The translations under genes and the position numbers were made by a program. The notes under the pieces are model-generated. The model worked only from the letters and a program-made list of their open reading frames with translations, was not told where the DNA came from and searched no databases. Of a stretch of DNA of 64,000 nt, positions 45,264 through 53,730 are shown piece by piece (within the stretch, counting starts at the first letter, position 1; every line of letters starts with the position of its first letter). The DNA is from Hominenteromicrobium sp964531265 (lineage in GTDB: Bacteria > Bacillota > Clostridia > Oscillospirales > Acutalibacteraceae). The stretch spans positions 11,981-75,980 of the forward strand of contig CAZHDW010000008.1 of the NCBI GenBank assembly GCA_964531265.1. The letters run 5' to 3'.

Positions 45264-45292
45264 TTGATTTTAGAGGGATATTGTGCTAATAT
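45264..45292 (+). promoter_or_regulatory. upp: Promoter of upp
   Basis: TTGATT and TAATAT are 17 bp apart with TGTGC before the -10, about 56 bases before the start codon. Confidence 0.6.
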
Positions 45293-45347
45293 GTTAGGCG
45301 AAAAGTTTTGGCGCGTGACAAAAAACTAACGAAAGAAGGATGTATTC

Positions 45348-46001
45348 ATGAGCGATTATTTGAAGAATCTCACCGTTATAGACCATCCGTTGGTAAAGCA
45401 CAAGGTCAGTCATCTTTGTGATGTCAACACGGGCTCCAAGGAGTTCAGCGAGCTTATCAACGAGCTGGCTATGCTGATGGGTTATGAGGCACTCAAAGAT
45501 CTTAAGACAAAGGATGTTGAGGTGCAGGCACCGATACAGAAGATAACAACTCCCGTTCTGGCAGAGGATTTCACCATAGTTCCGATACTTCGTGCAGGAC
45601 TCGGCATGGTGGACGGTCTGCGTTCACTTTCTCCCACAGCTAAGGTAGGACATGTGGGACTGTACAGGGACGAGGAGACACTGAAGCCCATGACATATTA
45701 TTTCAAGCTCCCCGTTGATAACGGCCCGGTCATCGTAGTTGACCCCGCTCTTGCAACAGGCGGAAGTGCTGCGGCTGCGATACAGTTTGTTAAGGATTAC
45801 GGCTGTAAGAATATTAAATTCATGTGCATCTTTGCCTCCGAGGTAGGAGTTAAGCTTCTCTACGAGCAGCATCCGGATGTTCAGGTATATGCCGCAAATT
45901 ATGCTCCCGGCCCGCTCAATGAGCAGGGATACATCTACACTGCTGCCGGCGACGCCGGTGACAGACTGTGTGGCACTGTCAGCTACAAGCCGAACAACTG
46001 A
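45348..46001 (+). CDS. upp: Uracil phosphoribosyltransferase
   Basis: 217 aa. It joins uracil to PRPP to give UMP. The PRPP loop VVDPALATGGSAAAA and the uracil-binding C-terminal NEQGYIYTAAGDAGDRLCGT are intact. The uracil permease gene follows 258 bases on with its own promoter, so the two form a uracil-salvage pair. Confidence 0.96.
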   Translation: MSDYLKNLTVIDHPLVKHKVSHLCDVNTGSKEFSELINELAMLMGYEALKDLKTKDVEVQAPIQKITTPVLAEDFTIVPILRAGLGMVDGLRSLSPTAKVGHVGLYRDEETLKPMTYYFKLPVDNGPVIVVDPALATGGSAAAAIQFVKDYGCKNIKFMCIFASEVGVKLLYEQHPDVQVYAANYAPGPLNEQGYIYTAAGDAGDRLCGTVSYKPNN

Positions 46002-46018
46002 TTTGGTGAAATGTATGA

Positions 46019-46050
46019 GCCGCTCGATGCGTATCGGGCGGCTTTTTTGT
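46019..46050 (+). terminator. Terminator of upp
   Basis: AGCCGCTCGAT and ATCGGGCGGCT pair over 11 bp (one G-U) with a 4-base loop, followed by TTTTTTG. Confidence 0.88.
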
Positions 46051-46088
46051 TTCAGTTTCACAAACGTTCATTTTTTCGACATATTTCG

Positions 46089-46117
46089 TTGACTTTTCTT
46101 TCGGACTATGATAGAAT
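46089..46117 (+). promoter_or_regulatory. uraA: Promoter of uraA
   Basis: TTGACT and TAGAAT are exactly 17 bp apart, giving a leader of about 136 nt before the gene. Confidence 0.65.
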
Positions 46118-46161
46118 TGCGGACAGAAAAAATATACATGGAATGCAAATTAGATCAGACT

Positions 46162-46227
46162 CTGTGCGCGGCAGGATTATGCTTTAGATTGGCACAGCCT
46201 TGCCGCTGTAGGCAAGGCTGTTTTTTT
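46162..46227 (+). promoter_or_regulatory. Attenuator in the uraA leader
   Basis: An intrinsic terminator (stem 46194-46204 with 46211-46221, 11 bp, followed by seven T) lies inside the transcript leader. Its 5' arm overlaps a competing stem, CTGTGC (46162-46167) with GCACAG (46192-46197); in addition CGGCAGG (46169-46175) could pair with CCTTGCCG (46198-46205) with one bulge. Mutually exclusive folds are the mark of attenuation. I do not see the PyrR-binding sequence known from Bacillus pyr leaders, nor a purine-riboswitch core. Confidence 0.6.
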
Positions 46228-46259
46228 ATGTGTTCCGAAAAAGCAAGGGAGAGATTATC

Positions 46260-47663
46260 TTGAAGTTGATCTACGACGTTTCCGACAAACCAAAGTTCAG
46301 CCAGACCTTAGTCTTTGCATTGCAGCAGATGATAGCTATCATGGCAGCCACATTGCTGGTTCCGCTGCTCATTTCAAGCTATGGACTTGACGCTGACCCG
46401 GCAGCCGCACTGTTCGGCGCAGGCATCGGCACATTAGTTTATCTGGCATTCACAAAGCGCAAGAGCCCGGTTTTCCTCGGCTCATCCTTCACCTTCCTCG
46501 GTGCATATTCTGCTTCTATCGGTCAGAATTACGGCTATTGGGGAATCATCTTCGGCGTTCTGTTTGCAGGACTTGTGTATGTTGTGATCGGCCTTGTTAT
46601 CAAGGCAGCAGGTACGGATTGGGTAAATAAGCTCATGCCGGCTGTTATCATCGGGCCTATCGTAACACTTATCGGTCTCTCTCTTTCCGGCACAGCTACA
46701 AACTGGATCATGGGCAATGGCGCAGCATCCGTTGTTTACGGCGAGACATACAGCTGGGTTTCCATTCTCATCGGTCTCTTCACATTCATCATGATCGTTC
46801 TGGCATCCGTTAAGGGCTCCAAGAACGTTAAGCTCATTCCGTTCATCGTTGGTATTTCAGCAGGCTATATTCTGTCCCTCGTTGTCACTCTGATCGGTAT
46901 GGCTACAGGCATTGACGGCCTCAAGGTTCTCAGCTTCCAGCCGTTCATCGATGCATTCGGCAATTTCAGCATTACAAGTATTGTTGATTACCCGAAGTTC
47001 TTCTTCCTCAAGGCTATCCAGACAAACGGCCAGTATCAGCTTGATGCAGCAGCTATCGGAAACATCGCAATGATCTATGTTCCGATCGGAGTTGTTGAGC
47101 TTGCTCAGCACATCGCTGACCATAAGAACCTCGGCAGCATTATCGAGAAGGATCTCATTAAGGATCCGGGCCTCGACAGAACTCTGTTAGGTGACGGTGT
47201 CGGCTCCATTGTTGGCTCCTTCTTCGGCGGCTGCGCAAACACTACATACGGCGAGTCCATCGGCTGCGTTGCTATCACAGGAAACGCTTCCACAGTTTCC
47301 ATTATGACTGCTGCTCTCGGCTGCATGGTACTGTCCTTCTTCACTCCCTTTGTAGCTCTTATCAACTCTCTCCCGAAGTGCGTTATGGGCGGCGCTTGCA
47401 TCGCTCTCTACGGATTCATTGCGGTTTCCGGTCTCCAGATGATCCAGAAGGTTGACCTCGGAAACAATAAGAATCTGTTCGTTGTTTCCGCTATCCTCGT
47501 AACAGGTATCGGCGGACTCTACTTCGGCTTTGGTACCAACTCTATCACAGGCGGTGCTCTTCTGAACATTACCTCTCTTGCAGTTGCTCTCATCGTAGGC
47601 GTTGTTACAAATCTCATTGTAAACGACGGCAAGCTCGATAACGGCGAAGCTGATAAGAAATAA
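46260..47663 (+). CDS. uraA: Uracil permease (NCS2/UraA family)
   Basis: 467 aa, about 14 membrane helices. The N-terminus MKLIYDVSDKPKFSQTLVFALQQMIAIMAATLLVP and the later PIGVVELAQHIADHKN and GGCANTTYGE motifs match uracil:proton symporters. The start is taken as TTG 46260, since GGGAG lies 8-12 nt upstream and homologues begin at this residue; an in-frame GTG (46230) falls near the leader terminator. It supplies uracil to Upp. Confidence 0.93.
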   Translation: MKLIYDVSDKPKFSQTLVFALQQMIAIMAATLLVPLLISSYGLDADPAAALFGAGIGTLVYLAFTKRKSPVFLGSSFTFLGAYSASIGQNYGYWGIIFGVLFAGLVYVVIGLVIKAAGTDWVNKLMPAVIIGPIVTLIGLSLSGTATNWIMGNGAASVVYGETYSWVSILIGLFTFIMIVLASVKGSKNVKLIPFIVGISAGYILSLVVTLIGMATGIDGLKVLSFQPFIDAFGNFSITSIVDYPKFFFLKAIQTNGQYQLDAAAIGNIAMIYVPIGVVELAQHIADHKNLGSIIEKDLIKDPGLDRTLLGDGVGSIVGSFFGGCANTTYGESIGCVAITGNASTVSIMTAALGCMVLSFFTPFVALINSLPKCVMGGACIALYGFIAVSGLQMIQKVDLGNNKNLFVVSAILVTGIGGLYFGFGTNSITGGALLNITSLAVALIVGVVTNLIVNDGKLDNGEADKK

Positions 47664-47677
47664 GCTGTAAAAAATTG

Positions 47678-47717
47678 AAGAGACTCTCGTACATCGTGGT
47701 ATGAGAGTCTCTTTTGC
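47678..47717. terminator. Two-way terminator between uraA and the micro-gene
   Basis: AAGAGACTCTC and GAGAGTCTCTT form an 11-bp stem, with more pairing inside. T-runs exist on both sides (CTTTTG on plus, CAATTTTTT on minus), so it can end uraA and the minus-strand micro-gene. Confidence 0.75.
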
Positions 47718-47724
47718 TGTTTGC

Positions 47725-47781
47725 TTAGTCTCCGCAGTAAAGAGAGTGCCCGCCCATGTATTTACGTACCTTGCTCTGCAT
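47725..47781 (-). CDS. Micro-gene: 18-residue peptide
   Basis: On the minus strand a perfect AGGAGG is 7 nt before an ATG that opens MQSKVRKYMGGHSLYCGD and then TAA; the shared terminator follows within 10 bases. A TATACT -10 lies at 47826-47821, but the -35 is poor. The peptide is basic at the front and ends GGHSLYCGD with one cysteine. It resembles no family I know. It could be a signalling peptide, a tiny regulator or a leader. The 400-base gap that holds it has no other gene. Confidence 0.5.
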   Translation of the reverse strand: MQSKVRKYMGGHSLYCGD

Positions 47782-47983
47782 ATGAAATCCTCCTGTCAGG
47801 TGCTTTTTTTAGCTGCAAAAAGTATATCGGATTTTGAGGATGAAAAAAGTGCGTTTGATCTTGAAACTTTCAAAAAATCGTGGTATCATCCTTGAAAAGG
47901 GTCTTTGAGAAAGCTGCTCTGCCGTAAAAGTTGGTTCACAGAGTTTTTTTGCAAAAAAAATTCTCCGTTTTTAAAAAAAGACC

Positions 47984-48012
47984 TTGCATTTTCAGATCAT
48001 TTGTGCTAATAT
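47984..48012 (+). promoter_or_regulatory. rpmE: Promoter of rpmE
   Basis: TTGCAT and TAATAT are 17 bp apart with TGTGC before the -10, 55 bases upstream of the gene. Confidence 0.6.
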
Positions 48013-48066
48013 CTCTTATGTTATGTTTTATGTAACCGCAAAGATCAGCCGAAAGAGGTGACAGAT

Positions 48067-48264
48067 ATGAAGAATATTCATCCGAACTATGAGGATACGA
48101 CAATTACCTGCGCATGCGGCAACGTCATTCACACACGTTCCACAAAGAAGGACATCCGTGTTGAAATCTGCTCCAAGTGCCATCCGTTCTACACCGGCAA
48201 GCAGAAGCTGGTTGATACAAGCGGTCGTGTTGATATGTTCAAGAAGCGCTACGGCATGAAGTAA
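48067..48264 (+). CDS. rpmE: 50S ribosomal protein L31 (zinc-binding type)
   Basis: 65 aa. The cysteines in CACGN and CSKCHPFYTG make the zinc-ribbon (C+) form of L31, with the ending GRVDMFKKRYG typical of the family. ATG 48067 follows AAAGAGGTG; the in-frame GTG nine bases earlier overlaps that site. Zinc-containing L31 can be exchanged for a zinc-free paralogue under zinc shortage; no paralogue is in the window. Confidence 0.95.
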   Translation: MKNIHPNYEDTTITCACGNVIHTRSTKKDIRVEICSKCHPFYTGKQKLVDTSGRVDMFKKRYGMK

Positions 48265-48282
48265 TTTTATACGTATCGGTTT

Positions 48283-48315
48283 GGGCGGTGCTTTTGGGCA
48301 TCGCCCGTTTTTTCT
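48283..48315 (+). terminator. Terminator of rpmE
   Basis: GGGCGGTGC and GCATCGCCC pair over 8-9 bp (one G-U), followed by GTTTTTTC. Confidence 0.8.
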
Positions 48316-48335
48316 TTCTGTAAAGGGGACGGAAA

Positions 48336-48959
48336 ATGGCGCAATACAGAACGATCCTCAACGAGGCAGAGGATTTTTTTATTGAGAAGCGCTCCAAGTT
48401 CATAGGCTATGCAAAGCCCGTGACAACTGAGGAGGAGGCGCTTGAGTTTATCGCTGAAAAGCGCTCACGCCACTGGGATGCTTCGCACAATGTTTACGCA
48501 TATATTTTAAGAGACGGCACCATGAGGTACTCCGATGACGGCGAACCCCAGGGCACTGCCGGTATACCGGTATTGGATGTTCTGAAAAAGAGCGAGGTTA
48601 CCGATCTTGTGGTGGTGGCCACGAGATATTTCGGTGGCATTTTACTCGGCGGCGGTGGACTTGTCCGTGCATATTCGCACACTGCATCCATTGCTTTGCA
48701 GGCAGCGGGCATTATTGTGATGCGTGAGTGCCTTATCATGGAGCTTGCCTGCGATTATGGCCAGTACGGAAGGGTGGCATCTCTGATACCCGAGTGCGGC
48801 GCAGTGACGGATGATACGGTTTTTGAAGAAAAGGTGACGGTCAAATTCCATATTGACCCCGACCTGACAGGCGGCTTTAACAAAAAGCTTGCCGACGCGA
48901 CAAACGGACAGGTGACAGCCGTTGAAACCGGCAAGAAATTTTTCGAATTTCGCGAATAA
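48336..48959 (+). CDS. yigZ: YigZ/IMPACT family protein
   Basis: 207 aa. The UPF0029 N-terminal domain (FIEKRSKFIGYAKPV, SHNVYAYIL, YSDDGEPQGTAGIPVLDVL) and the GGILLGGGGLVRAYS stretch are diagnostic; the C-terminal ferredoxin-like domain is present. Biochemical function is not settled. It sits between rpmE and dnaG. Confidence 0.92.
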   Translation: MAQYRTILNEAEDFFIEKRSKFIGYAKPVTTEEEALEFIAEKRSRHWDASHNVYAYILRDGTMRYSDDGEPQGTAGIPVLDVLKKSEVTDLVVVATRYFGGILLGGGGLVRAYSHTASIALQAAGIIVMRECLIMELACDYGQYGRVASLIPECGAVTDDTVFEEKVTVKFHIDPDLTGGFNKKLADATNGQVTAVETGKKFFEFRE

Positions 48960-49054
48960 AGAAGTATTTTTATAATTTTCGGCGTATATATAAATGTAGG
49001 GAAGTGTGTACGAGATTTCCCCATGCAAGGTCATGAGTGAAAGGAGGATGTGTT

Positions 49055-50827
49055 TTGGCTCTGCCTGATACTTTTTTGCAGGAGCTTAAAGCGCGCTCCG
49101 ATATCACGGATATAGTTTCTTCCTATGTAAACCTGAAAAGGCGCGGAAAGAACATGGTCGGGCTCTGTCCCTTTCACAATGAGAAGACGGGCTCATTCAA
49201 CCTGTATCCGGAGAATGGCTCCTTCTATTGCTTCGGCTGCGGAGCCGGCGGAGACGTGATAACCTTCATCCGCAGGATAGAAAACCTTGACTACATAGAG
49301 GCGGTAAAGTTCCTTGCACAGCGTGCGGGACTTCAAATGCCGGAGCAGGGCGTGGATGATTCCATGTCGCGCCTGAGACAACGTGTTCTGGAGATAAACC
49401 GAGAATCTGCTCGCTTTTTCGCGGCCTCCCTGTTGAAGCCGGAGGGTAAACCGGGTCTTGATTATTTTGCAGGACGCAGACTCCCCATGCAGATGATAAG
49501 GCATTTCGGACTCGGATGGGCGCCGGAAAGCAGATTTGCACTTGTCAATCATCTTCGCTCAAAGGGATATTCCGAAAGCGAGATGATACAGGCGAATGTG
49601 GCTGTTCAGACGCGTTCGGGACGAGCCATGGATCGTTTTCACTCGAGAGTCATGTTCCCGATAATAGACCTCAGGGGAAATGTAGTGGCATTCGGCGGAA
49701 GAATATTGACGAATGAAAAACCGAAGTACATAAATACCTCGGACACGCCGGTGTATCACAAGAGCAGTGGACTGTTTGCAATGAATTTTGCAAAAAATGC
49801 TTTGGATGGCGGCAGGCTGATACTGGCCGAGGGCTATATGGATGTCATTTCCCTGCACAAGGCAGGATTTGAAAACGCGATAGCCTCCCTCGGTACGGCG
49901 CTGACCGCTGAGCAGGCAAGAATAATGGCAAGATATGCCAAGGAGGTCATAATCTGTTATGACTCCGATGAGGCAGGCCAGAAGGCAGCACAGAGGGCCA
50001 TACCGATTCTGCGCGATGCAGGGCTTATGGTCAGGGTTATGACAGTGCCGGGCAATAAGGACCCGGATGAGTTCATAAACGCTTATGGCGAGGAGGGCCC
50101 CGCAAGGTTCAGACGTCTGGTGGAATCCTGCTTCAATGATGTTGAATATAGGCTTGAAAAGTTGAGAAGCGGCTTTGACCTTGAGAGCGGCGACGGTAAG
50201 GTGCAATACCTTATGGAGGCCGTCAAGGTGCTTGCAAGGCTTGATAACGACATAGAAAGAGATGTTTATATAGGCAAGCTTTCACAGGAGCTTTCGGTGG
50301 ATAAGAATGCCATCGTTACACAGGTTAACCGCAGTATGAGACAGGAGCGAAGAGCCGAGGACAAGCGTAGGCAGAGGGAGGAGACCGAGAGGCTCTCTGC
50401 ACGCAGGGATGAGGTGAACCCGGAAAAGCGTCAGCATGTTCGTGCCGCGAATGCCGAGGAGAATCTTATTGCATGTCTTTTTGCGAATAACGACCTTGCG
50501 GCAAGGCTCAATACGGAGCTTCCACCGGAAAAATTCGTAACGAGCTTTAATCGCAGGTTATATGCAAGTCTCCTGGGAAAGATTATAAATGGCGAAACGC
50601 CGAATGCACCCGAGATCGGTGATTTTTCCTCGGAATTCTCACCCGATGAAATGGGCAGGATAGCAAGAATGATACAGGACAGTGCCGGAATGACGGCGGC
50701 CGATGCGGAAATGTATGTCAGGATCATCAAAAACGAGCAGACATTATCCAATGCGGATGCAATTAAATCGACCGACCCGAAGGAGCTTCAGGCACAGCTT
50801 GATGCACTGAGACGGCATAAGCAATAG
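49055..50827 (+). CDS. dnaG: DNA primase
   Basis: 590 aa. The zinc finger (CPFHNEKTGSF ... FYCFGCGAGGD) is at about 38-62, the Toprim core has LAEGYMDVISL and YDSDEAG, and a C-terminal helicase-binding region follows. It makes RNA primers at the replication fork. The start is taken as TTG 49055, with AAAGGAGG 7 nt upstream; an in-frame GTG at 49037 overlaps the site. rpoD follows 58 bases later, the common Firmicutes order. Confidence 0.95.
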   Translation: MALPDTFLQELKARSDITDIVSSYVNLKRRGKNMVGLCPFHNEKTGSFNLYPENGSFYCFGCGAGGDVITFIRRIENLDYIEAVKFLAQRAGLQMPEQGVDDSMSRLRQRVLEINRESARFFAASLLKPEGKPGLDYFAGRRLPMQMIRHFGLGWAPESRFALVNHLRSKGYSESEMIQANVAVQTRSGRAMDRFHSRVMFPIIDLRGNVVAFGGRILTNEKPKYINTSDTPVYHKSSGLFAMNFAKNALDGGRLILAEGYMDVISLHKAGFENAIASLGTALTAEQARIMARYAKEVIICYDSDEAGQKAAQRAIPILRDAGLMVRVMTVPGNKDPDEFINAYGEEGPARFRRLVESCFNDVEYRLEKLRSGFDLESGDGKVQYLMEAVKVLARLDNDIERDVYIGKLSQELSVDKNAIVTQVNRSMRQERRAEDKRRQREETERLSARRDEVNPEKRQHVRAANAEENLIACLFANNDLAARLNTELPPEKFVTSFNRRLYASLLGKIINGETPNAPEIGDFSSEFSPDEMGRIARMIQDSAGMTAADAEMYVRIIKNEQTLSNADAIKSTDPKELQAQLDALRRHKQ

Positions 50828-50885
50828 GCGTTTATTAAGTTGAAACAGTAGGAATAAGGGAAAATAAGAAAGGTTTGGTATCACA

Positions 50886-51980
50886 ATGGCAGCACAGGAT
50901 AAAAAGTCAGTAATCCGCGATCTTATCGAGCTTGGCAAGAGCAAGGGTCAGTTGAGCACAAAGGAGATTCTTGATGCATTGGGCGAGCTGGATTTTGATC
51001 CGGAGCACATTGAAAAATTCTACGATACCTTGGAATCCCATGGTGTTGAGATAGTTGAAGACTTCGGTGACATTCAGATAGATGATATCGACCTGTCAAA
51101 GGTGGCCGGAGAGACGATTGACCTCGATACCGGTATGGGTATGGAGGGTGTCGCGATTGATGACCCGGTCAAGGTATACCTCAAGGAGATCGGCCGCGTA
51201 CCGCTGCTCACCTCCGACGAGGAAATAAGACTTGCCATTGCCATAAAGGACGGCAACGAGGCCGCAAAGAAGAGACTTTCCGAGGCTAACCTCCGTCTGG
51301 TAGTAAGTATCGCAAAGCGCTACCTCGGACGCGGAATGCAGTTCCTGGATCTTATTCAGGAGGGCAACCTCGGTCTTATCAAGGCTGTTGAAAAGTTTGA
51401 TTATACAAAGGGCTTTAAGTTTTCAACATATGCTACCTGGTGGATACGTCAGGCAATAACACGTGCCATTGCAGACCAGGCACGTACGATAAGAATCCCG
51501 GTTCACATGGTGGAGACGATCAACAAGGTCAAAAAGGTTTCCAGTCAGCTTCTCCATACAAGCGGACATGAGCCGACCGCCGACGAGATATCCGCAGAGC
51601 TTGACATGCCGGTTGATAAGGTAAGAGAGATCATGAGGGTGGCTCAGGAGCCCGTATCCCTCGAAACTCCGATAGGTGAGGAGGAGGACAGCCATCTCGG
51701 CGATTTCATCCCGGATGATGACGCTCCGGCTCCGGCAGATGCTGCTTCACATACACTGCTCAGAGAGACGCTCGGCGATGTTCTCGATTCACTTACACCG
51801 CGTGAGGAGAAGGTGCTCCGTCTGCGCTTCGGTCTTGAGGACGGCAGAAGCCGCACACTTGAAGAGGTCGGTAAGGAGTTCAACGTTACACGTGAACGTA
51901 TTCGCCAGATAGAAGCAAAGGCACTCAGAAAGCTGCGTCATCCGAGCCGCAGCAAGAAGCTGAAGGACTTCCTGGATTGA
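50886..51980 (+). CDS. rpoD: Primary sigma factor (sigma-70/SigA)
   Basis: 364 aa. Region 1.1-like N-terminus, region 1.2 (DPVKVYLKEIGRVPLL), region 2 (RFDLIQEGNLGLIKAVEKFDY-type stretch and FSTYATWWIRQAITRA), region 3 and region 4 (REEKVLRLRFGLEDGRSRTLEEVGKEFNVTRERIRQIEAKALRKLR) are intact. It directs RNA polymerase to the TTGACA/TATAAT promoters noted throughout the window. Confidence 0.97.
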   Translation: MAAQDKKSVIRDLIELGKSKGQLSTKEILDALGELDFDPEHIEKFYDTLESHGVEIVEDFGDIQIDDIDLSKVAGETIDLDTGMGMEGVAIDDPVKVYLKEIGRVPLLTSDEEIRLAIAIKDGNEAAKKRLSEANLRLVVSIAKRYLGRGMQFLDLIQEGNLGLIKAVEKFDYTKGFKFSTYATWWIRQAITRAIADQARTIRIPVHMVETINKVKKVSSQLLHTSGHEPTADEISAELDMPVDKVREIMRVAQEPVSLETPIGEEEDSHLGDFIPDDDAPAPADAASHTLLRETLGDVLDSLTPREEKVLRLRFGLEDGRSRTLEEVGKEFNVTRERIRQIEAKALRKLRHPSRSKKLKDFLD

Positions 51981-52029
51981 TCGTGTATGATCGTAATAAT
52001 GCCGTAAGGCAAGAAAACGGAGAATACTC

Positions 52030-52443
52030 ATGCATATGACTTTAGAGGCTGACTACGCCGTGCGTATAGTGGAGTTTCTTGCCACACGCAAGGAGCGTAC
52101 CGATGCCAAAGCAATATCCGAAACAACAAATGTCACACTGCGTTTTACGCTGAAAATACTTCGCACTCTTGTGGCGGACGGTATAGTTCTCTCCTACAAA
52201 GGTGCAAAGGGCGGCTATGAGCTTGCTATGCCGGCAAGCCAGATAACACTGCGCAGAGTTATAGAGGCTGTTGAGGGCCCGTATATGATCTCACGCTGCC
52301 AGGGCGAATCCTACAGTTGCCACCGAACGGACTGCCGTCTGCACAGCATCTACGGCAGGATATCCGCCATGGTGCGCAATGAGCTGGATGCTATAACCTT
52401 TGATTCTATCTGCTCCTGTGATGAAGAGGAGGGGAACAAATAA
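52030..52443 (+). CDS. Rrf2-family transcriptional regulator
   Basis: 137 aa. A winged-helix domain (LEADYAVRIVEFLA, KGAKGGYELA) is followed by a cysteine segment CQGESYSCHRTDC, which may bind an Fe-S cluster as in IscR and NsrR, though its spacing differs from theirs. CGGAG lies 7 nt before the ATG. No isc or suf genes are near. It shortly follows rpoD without a clear terminator and runs into a NUDIX gene 1 base later. Confidence 0.88.
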   Translation: MHMTLEADYAVRIVEFLATRKERTDAKAISETTNVTLRFTLKILRTLVADGIVLSYKGAKGGYELAMPASQITLRRVIEAVEGPYMISRCQGESYSCHRTDCRLHSIYGRISAMVRNELDAITFDSICSCDEEEGNK

Positions 52444-52444
52444 T

Positions 52445-52873
52445 ATGGCTGCCGATTTAAGATGCACGGTTCACCCACTGAATTCTCTCGATAACTATAT
52501 CTTTACGGTGATCTGCTCATGTTATAACGGCAAATATGTACTTTCAAAGCACAAAAAGAGGGATACCTGGGAGACGCAGGGCGGTCACATCGAGCCGGGA
52601 GAGACGCCGATGGAATGTGCGCGCCGGGAGCTTTTCGAGGAAAGCGGCATCACGGATGCAGATATATATCCGGTTTGTGATTACTATGGCTATGACTCTA
52701 TCGGGAGTGCTAACGGGATGGTTTTTCTGGCGGTAGTTCATTCCTTCGGTGACATGCCGGAGAGTGAAATGGAGAGAATATCGCTTTTCGGGGAGCTCCC
52801 GAAGGAGCTTACATATCCGAACGTCACACCGAAGCTTTTTGAGGAATCGGAGAAGCTGCTCAGAAGGCAATGA
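52445..52873 (+). CDS. NUDIX hydrolase
   Basis: 142 aa. The NUDIX box GHIEPGETPMECARRELFEESGI is complete (G-x5-E-x7-REL-x2-E-x-G). Such enzymes cleave nucleoside diphosphates linked to another group. The ATG follows the Rrf2 stop by one base, so translation is coupled. The substrate is not evident. Confidence 0.88.
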   Translation: MAADLRCTVHPLNSLDNYIFTVICSCYNGKYVLSKHKKRDTWETQGGHIEPGETPMECARRELFEESGITDADIYPVCDYYGYDSIGSANGMVFLAVVHSFGDMPESEMERISLFGELPKELTYPNVTPKLFEESEKLLRRQ

Positions 52874-52900
52874 GAGAAGAATGAACTGGAGGGAAACGTA

Positions 52901-53458
52901 ATGCTGATAGCCGATATCAATTTTAAGCTAAAGGACGGAAGAAACGCGGTTCTTCGCAGCCCCAAATATGAGGATATCCCCGAAATGCTGGATTGCCTCA
53001 GAACTACAGCCGCTGAGACAGAATTCGTTCTGCGCTATCCCGAAGAATGCGATGAGCTGACGGTTGAAGCTGAAAAGGCGTTTTTTGACAATGTCAACAG
53101 CTCTGACAACAGTGCGATGCTTGTATGCCTTGTAGAGGGAAAGCTTGTGGGAAGCTGTAGGATTGCCTGGGAAAGCTGGATGAAAACAAGACACAGCGCG
53201 TCGGTTGCGGTTGCGCTGATGAGCGAATACTGGGGGCAGGGGATCGGAACAAAAATGTTTGCCGAGCTCATACGTATTGCGGAGGAGAACCCCAATCTGC
53301 TGCAAATAGAGCTTGTTTTTGTTGAGGGTAACAGCAGAGCACGTGCACTGTACGAGAAAATGGGCTTCAAGATTACAGGCGTCAGACCGAACGCGATACG
53401 TCTCAGGGACGGAACCCTGCTTGATGAATACAACATGATTCGAAAGATCGAAAGATAA
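52901..53458 (+). CDS. GNAT-family N-acetyltransferase
   Basis: 185 aa. The acetyl-CoA loop is EYWGQGIGTKMF and the C-terminal strand reads LVFVEGNSRARALYEKMGF, both typical of GNAT. It transfers an acetyl group from acetyl-CoA to an amine. AACTGGAGGG precedes the ATG. It ends the Rrf2-NUDIX-GNAT group. The acceptor is unknown. Confidence 0.88.
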   Translation: MLIADINFKLKDGRNAVLRSPKYEDIPEMLDCLRTTAAETEFVLRYPEECDELTVEAEKAFFDNVNSSDNSAMLVCLVEGKLVGSCRIAWESWMKTRHSASVAVALMSEYWGQGIGTKMFAELIRIAEENPNLLQIELVFVEGNSRARALYEKMGFKITGVRPNAIRLRDGTLLDEYNMIRKIER

Positions 53459-53471
53459 TAATAAGGTACAG

Positions 53472-53518
53472 AAAGACCGCCGAGGATTCTCAGTCGTGAT
53501 CCCTGGCGGTCTTTTTTG
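53472..53518 (+). terminator. Terminator after the GNAT gene
   Basis: AAAGACCGCC and GGCGGTCTTT pair over 10 bp around a 23-base loop, followed by TTTTG. Confidence 0.8.
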
Positions 53519-53573
53519 CGCTGTAAAGCGGACTTTTGTGGTGCTGCCGGCCACTTTGAGCCTTTTTTGCAAT

Positions 53574-53598
53574 AAAAAAACCACACAAAATGTGTGGT
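53574..53598 (-). terminator. Minus-strand terminator with no minus-strand gene
   Basis: A perfect 8-bp stem (ACCACACA/TGTGTGGT) with a 3-base loop, then TTTTTTT on the minus strand only. It supports the small-RNA candidate. Confidence 0.7.
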
Positions 53599-53651
53599 GA
53601 ATAAGCGGGGGAAAAATTGCCGATTTATGAAAAAAACAAGAGTGAAAGTAC

Positions 53652-53680
53652 TTGACAATTCACTCAAAATAGTATAAGAT
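53652..53680 (+). promoter_or_regulatory. rpoB: Promoter of rpoBC
   Basis: TTGACA and TAAGAT are exactly 17 bp apart. The start of transcription near 53687 gives a leader of about 175 nt. The leader has only a weak 5-bp hairpin (53756-53773). Confidence 0.7.
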
Positions 53681-53730
53681 ATTACAATGTATCATCATGG
53701 ATAGATATGCTGTTCTTTTACAACGAAGTT

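Larger units (their letters stand above)
53574..53724 (-). ncRNA. Candidate small RNA facing the rpoB promoter
   Basis: Minus-strand transcription from a promoter at 53759-53731 would end at a hairpin ACCACACA/TGTGTGGT (53598-53580) followed by seven T. The resulting RNA is about 150 nt, has no ribosome site or credible reading frame, and covers the opposite strand of the rpoB promoter and the first bases of its leader. It does not look like 6S RNA (ends do not pair). This is a prediction from signals only. Confidence 0.4.

Noticed and set aside
46138..46263. 41-codon cysteine-rich leader frame before uraA, a possible attenuation peptide
   Set aside because: No Shine-Dalgarno sequence before its ATG; it runs through the terminator stem and overlaps the uraA start, so it is probably chance.
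47701..47895. 64-codon plus-strand frame after uraA
   Set aside because: It begins inside the uraA terminator stem, has no ribosome site and lies opposite the better-supported micro-gene.
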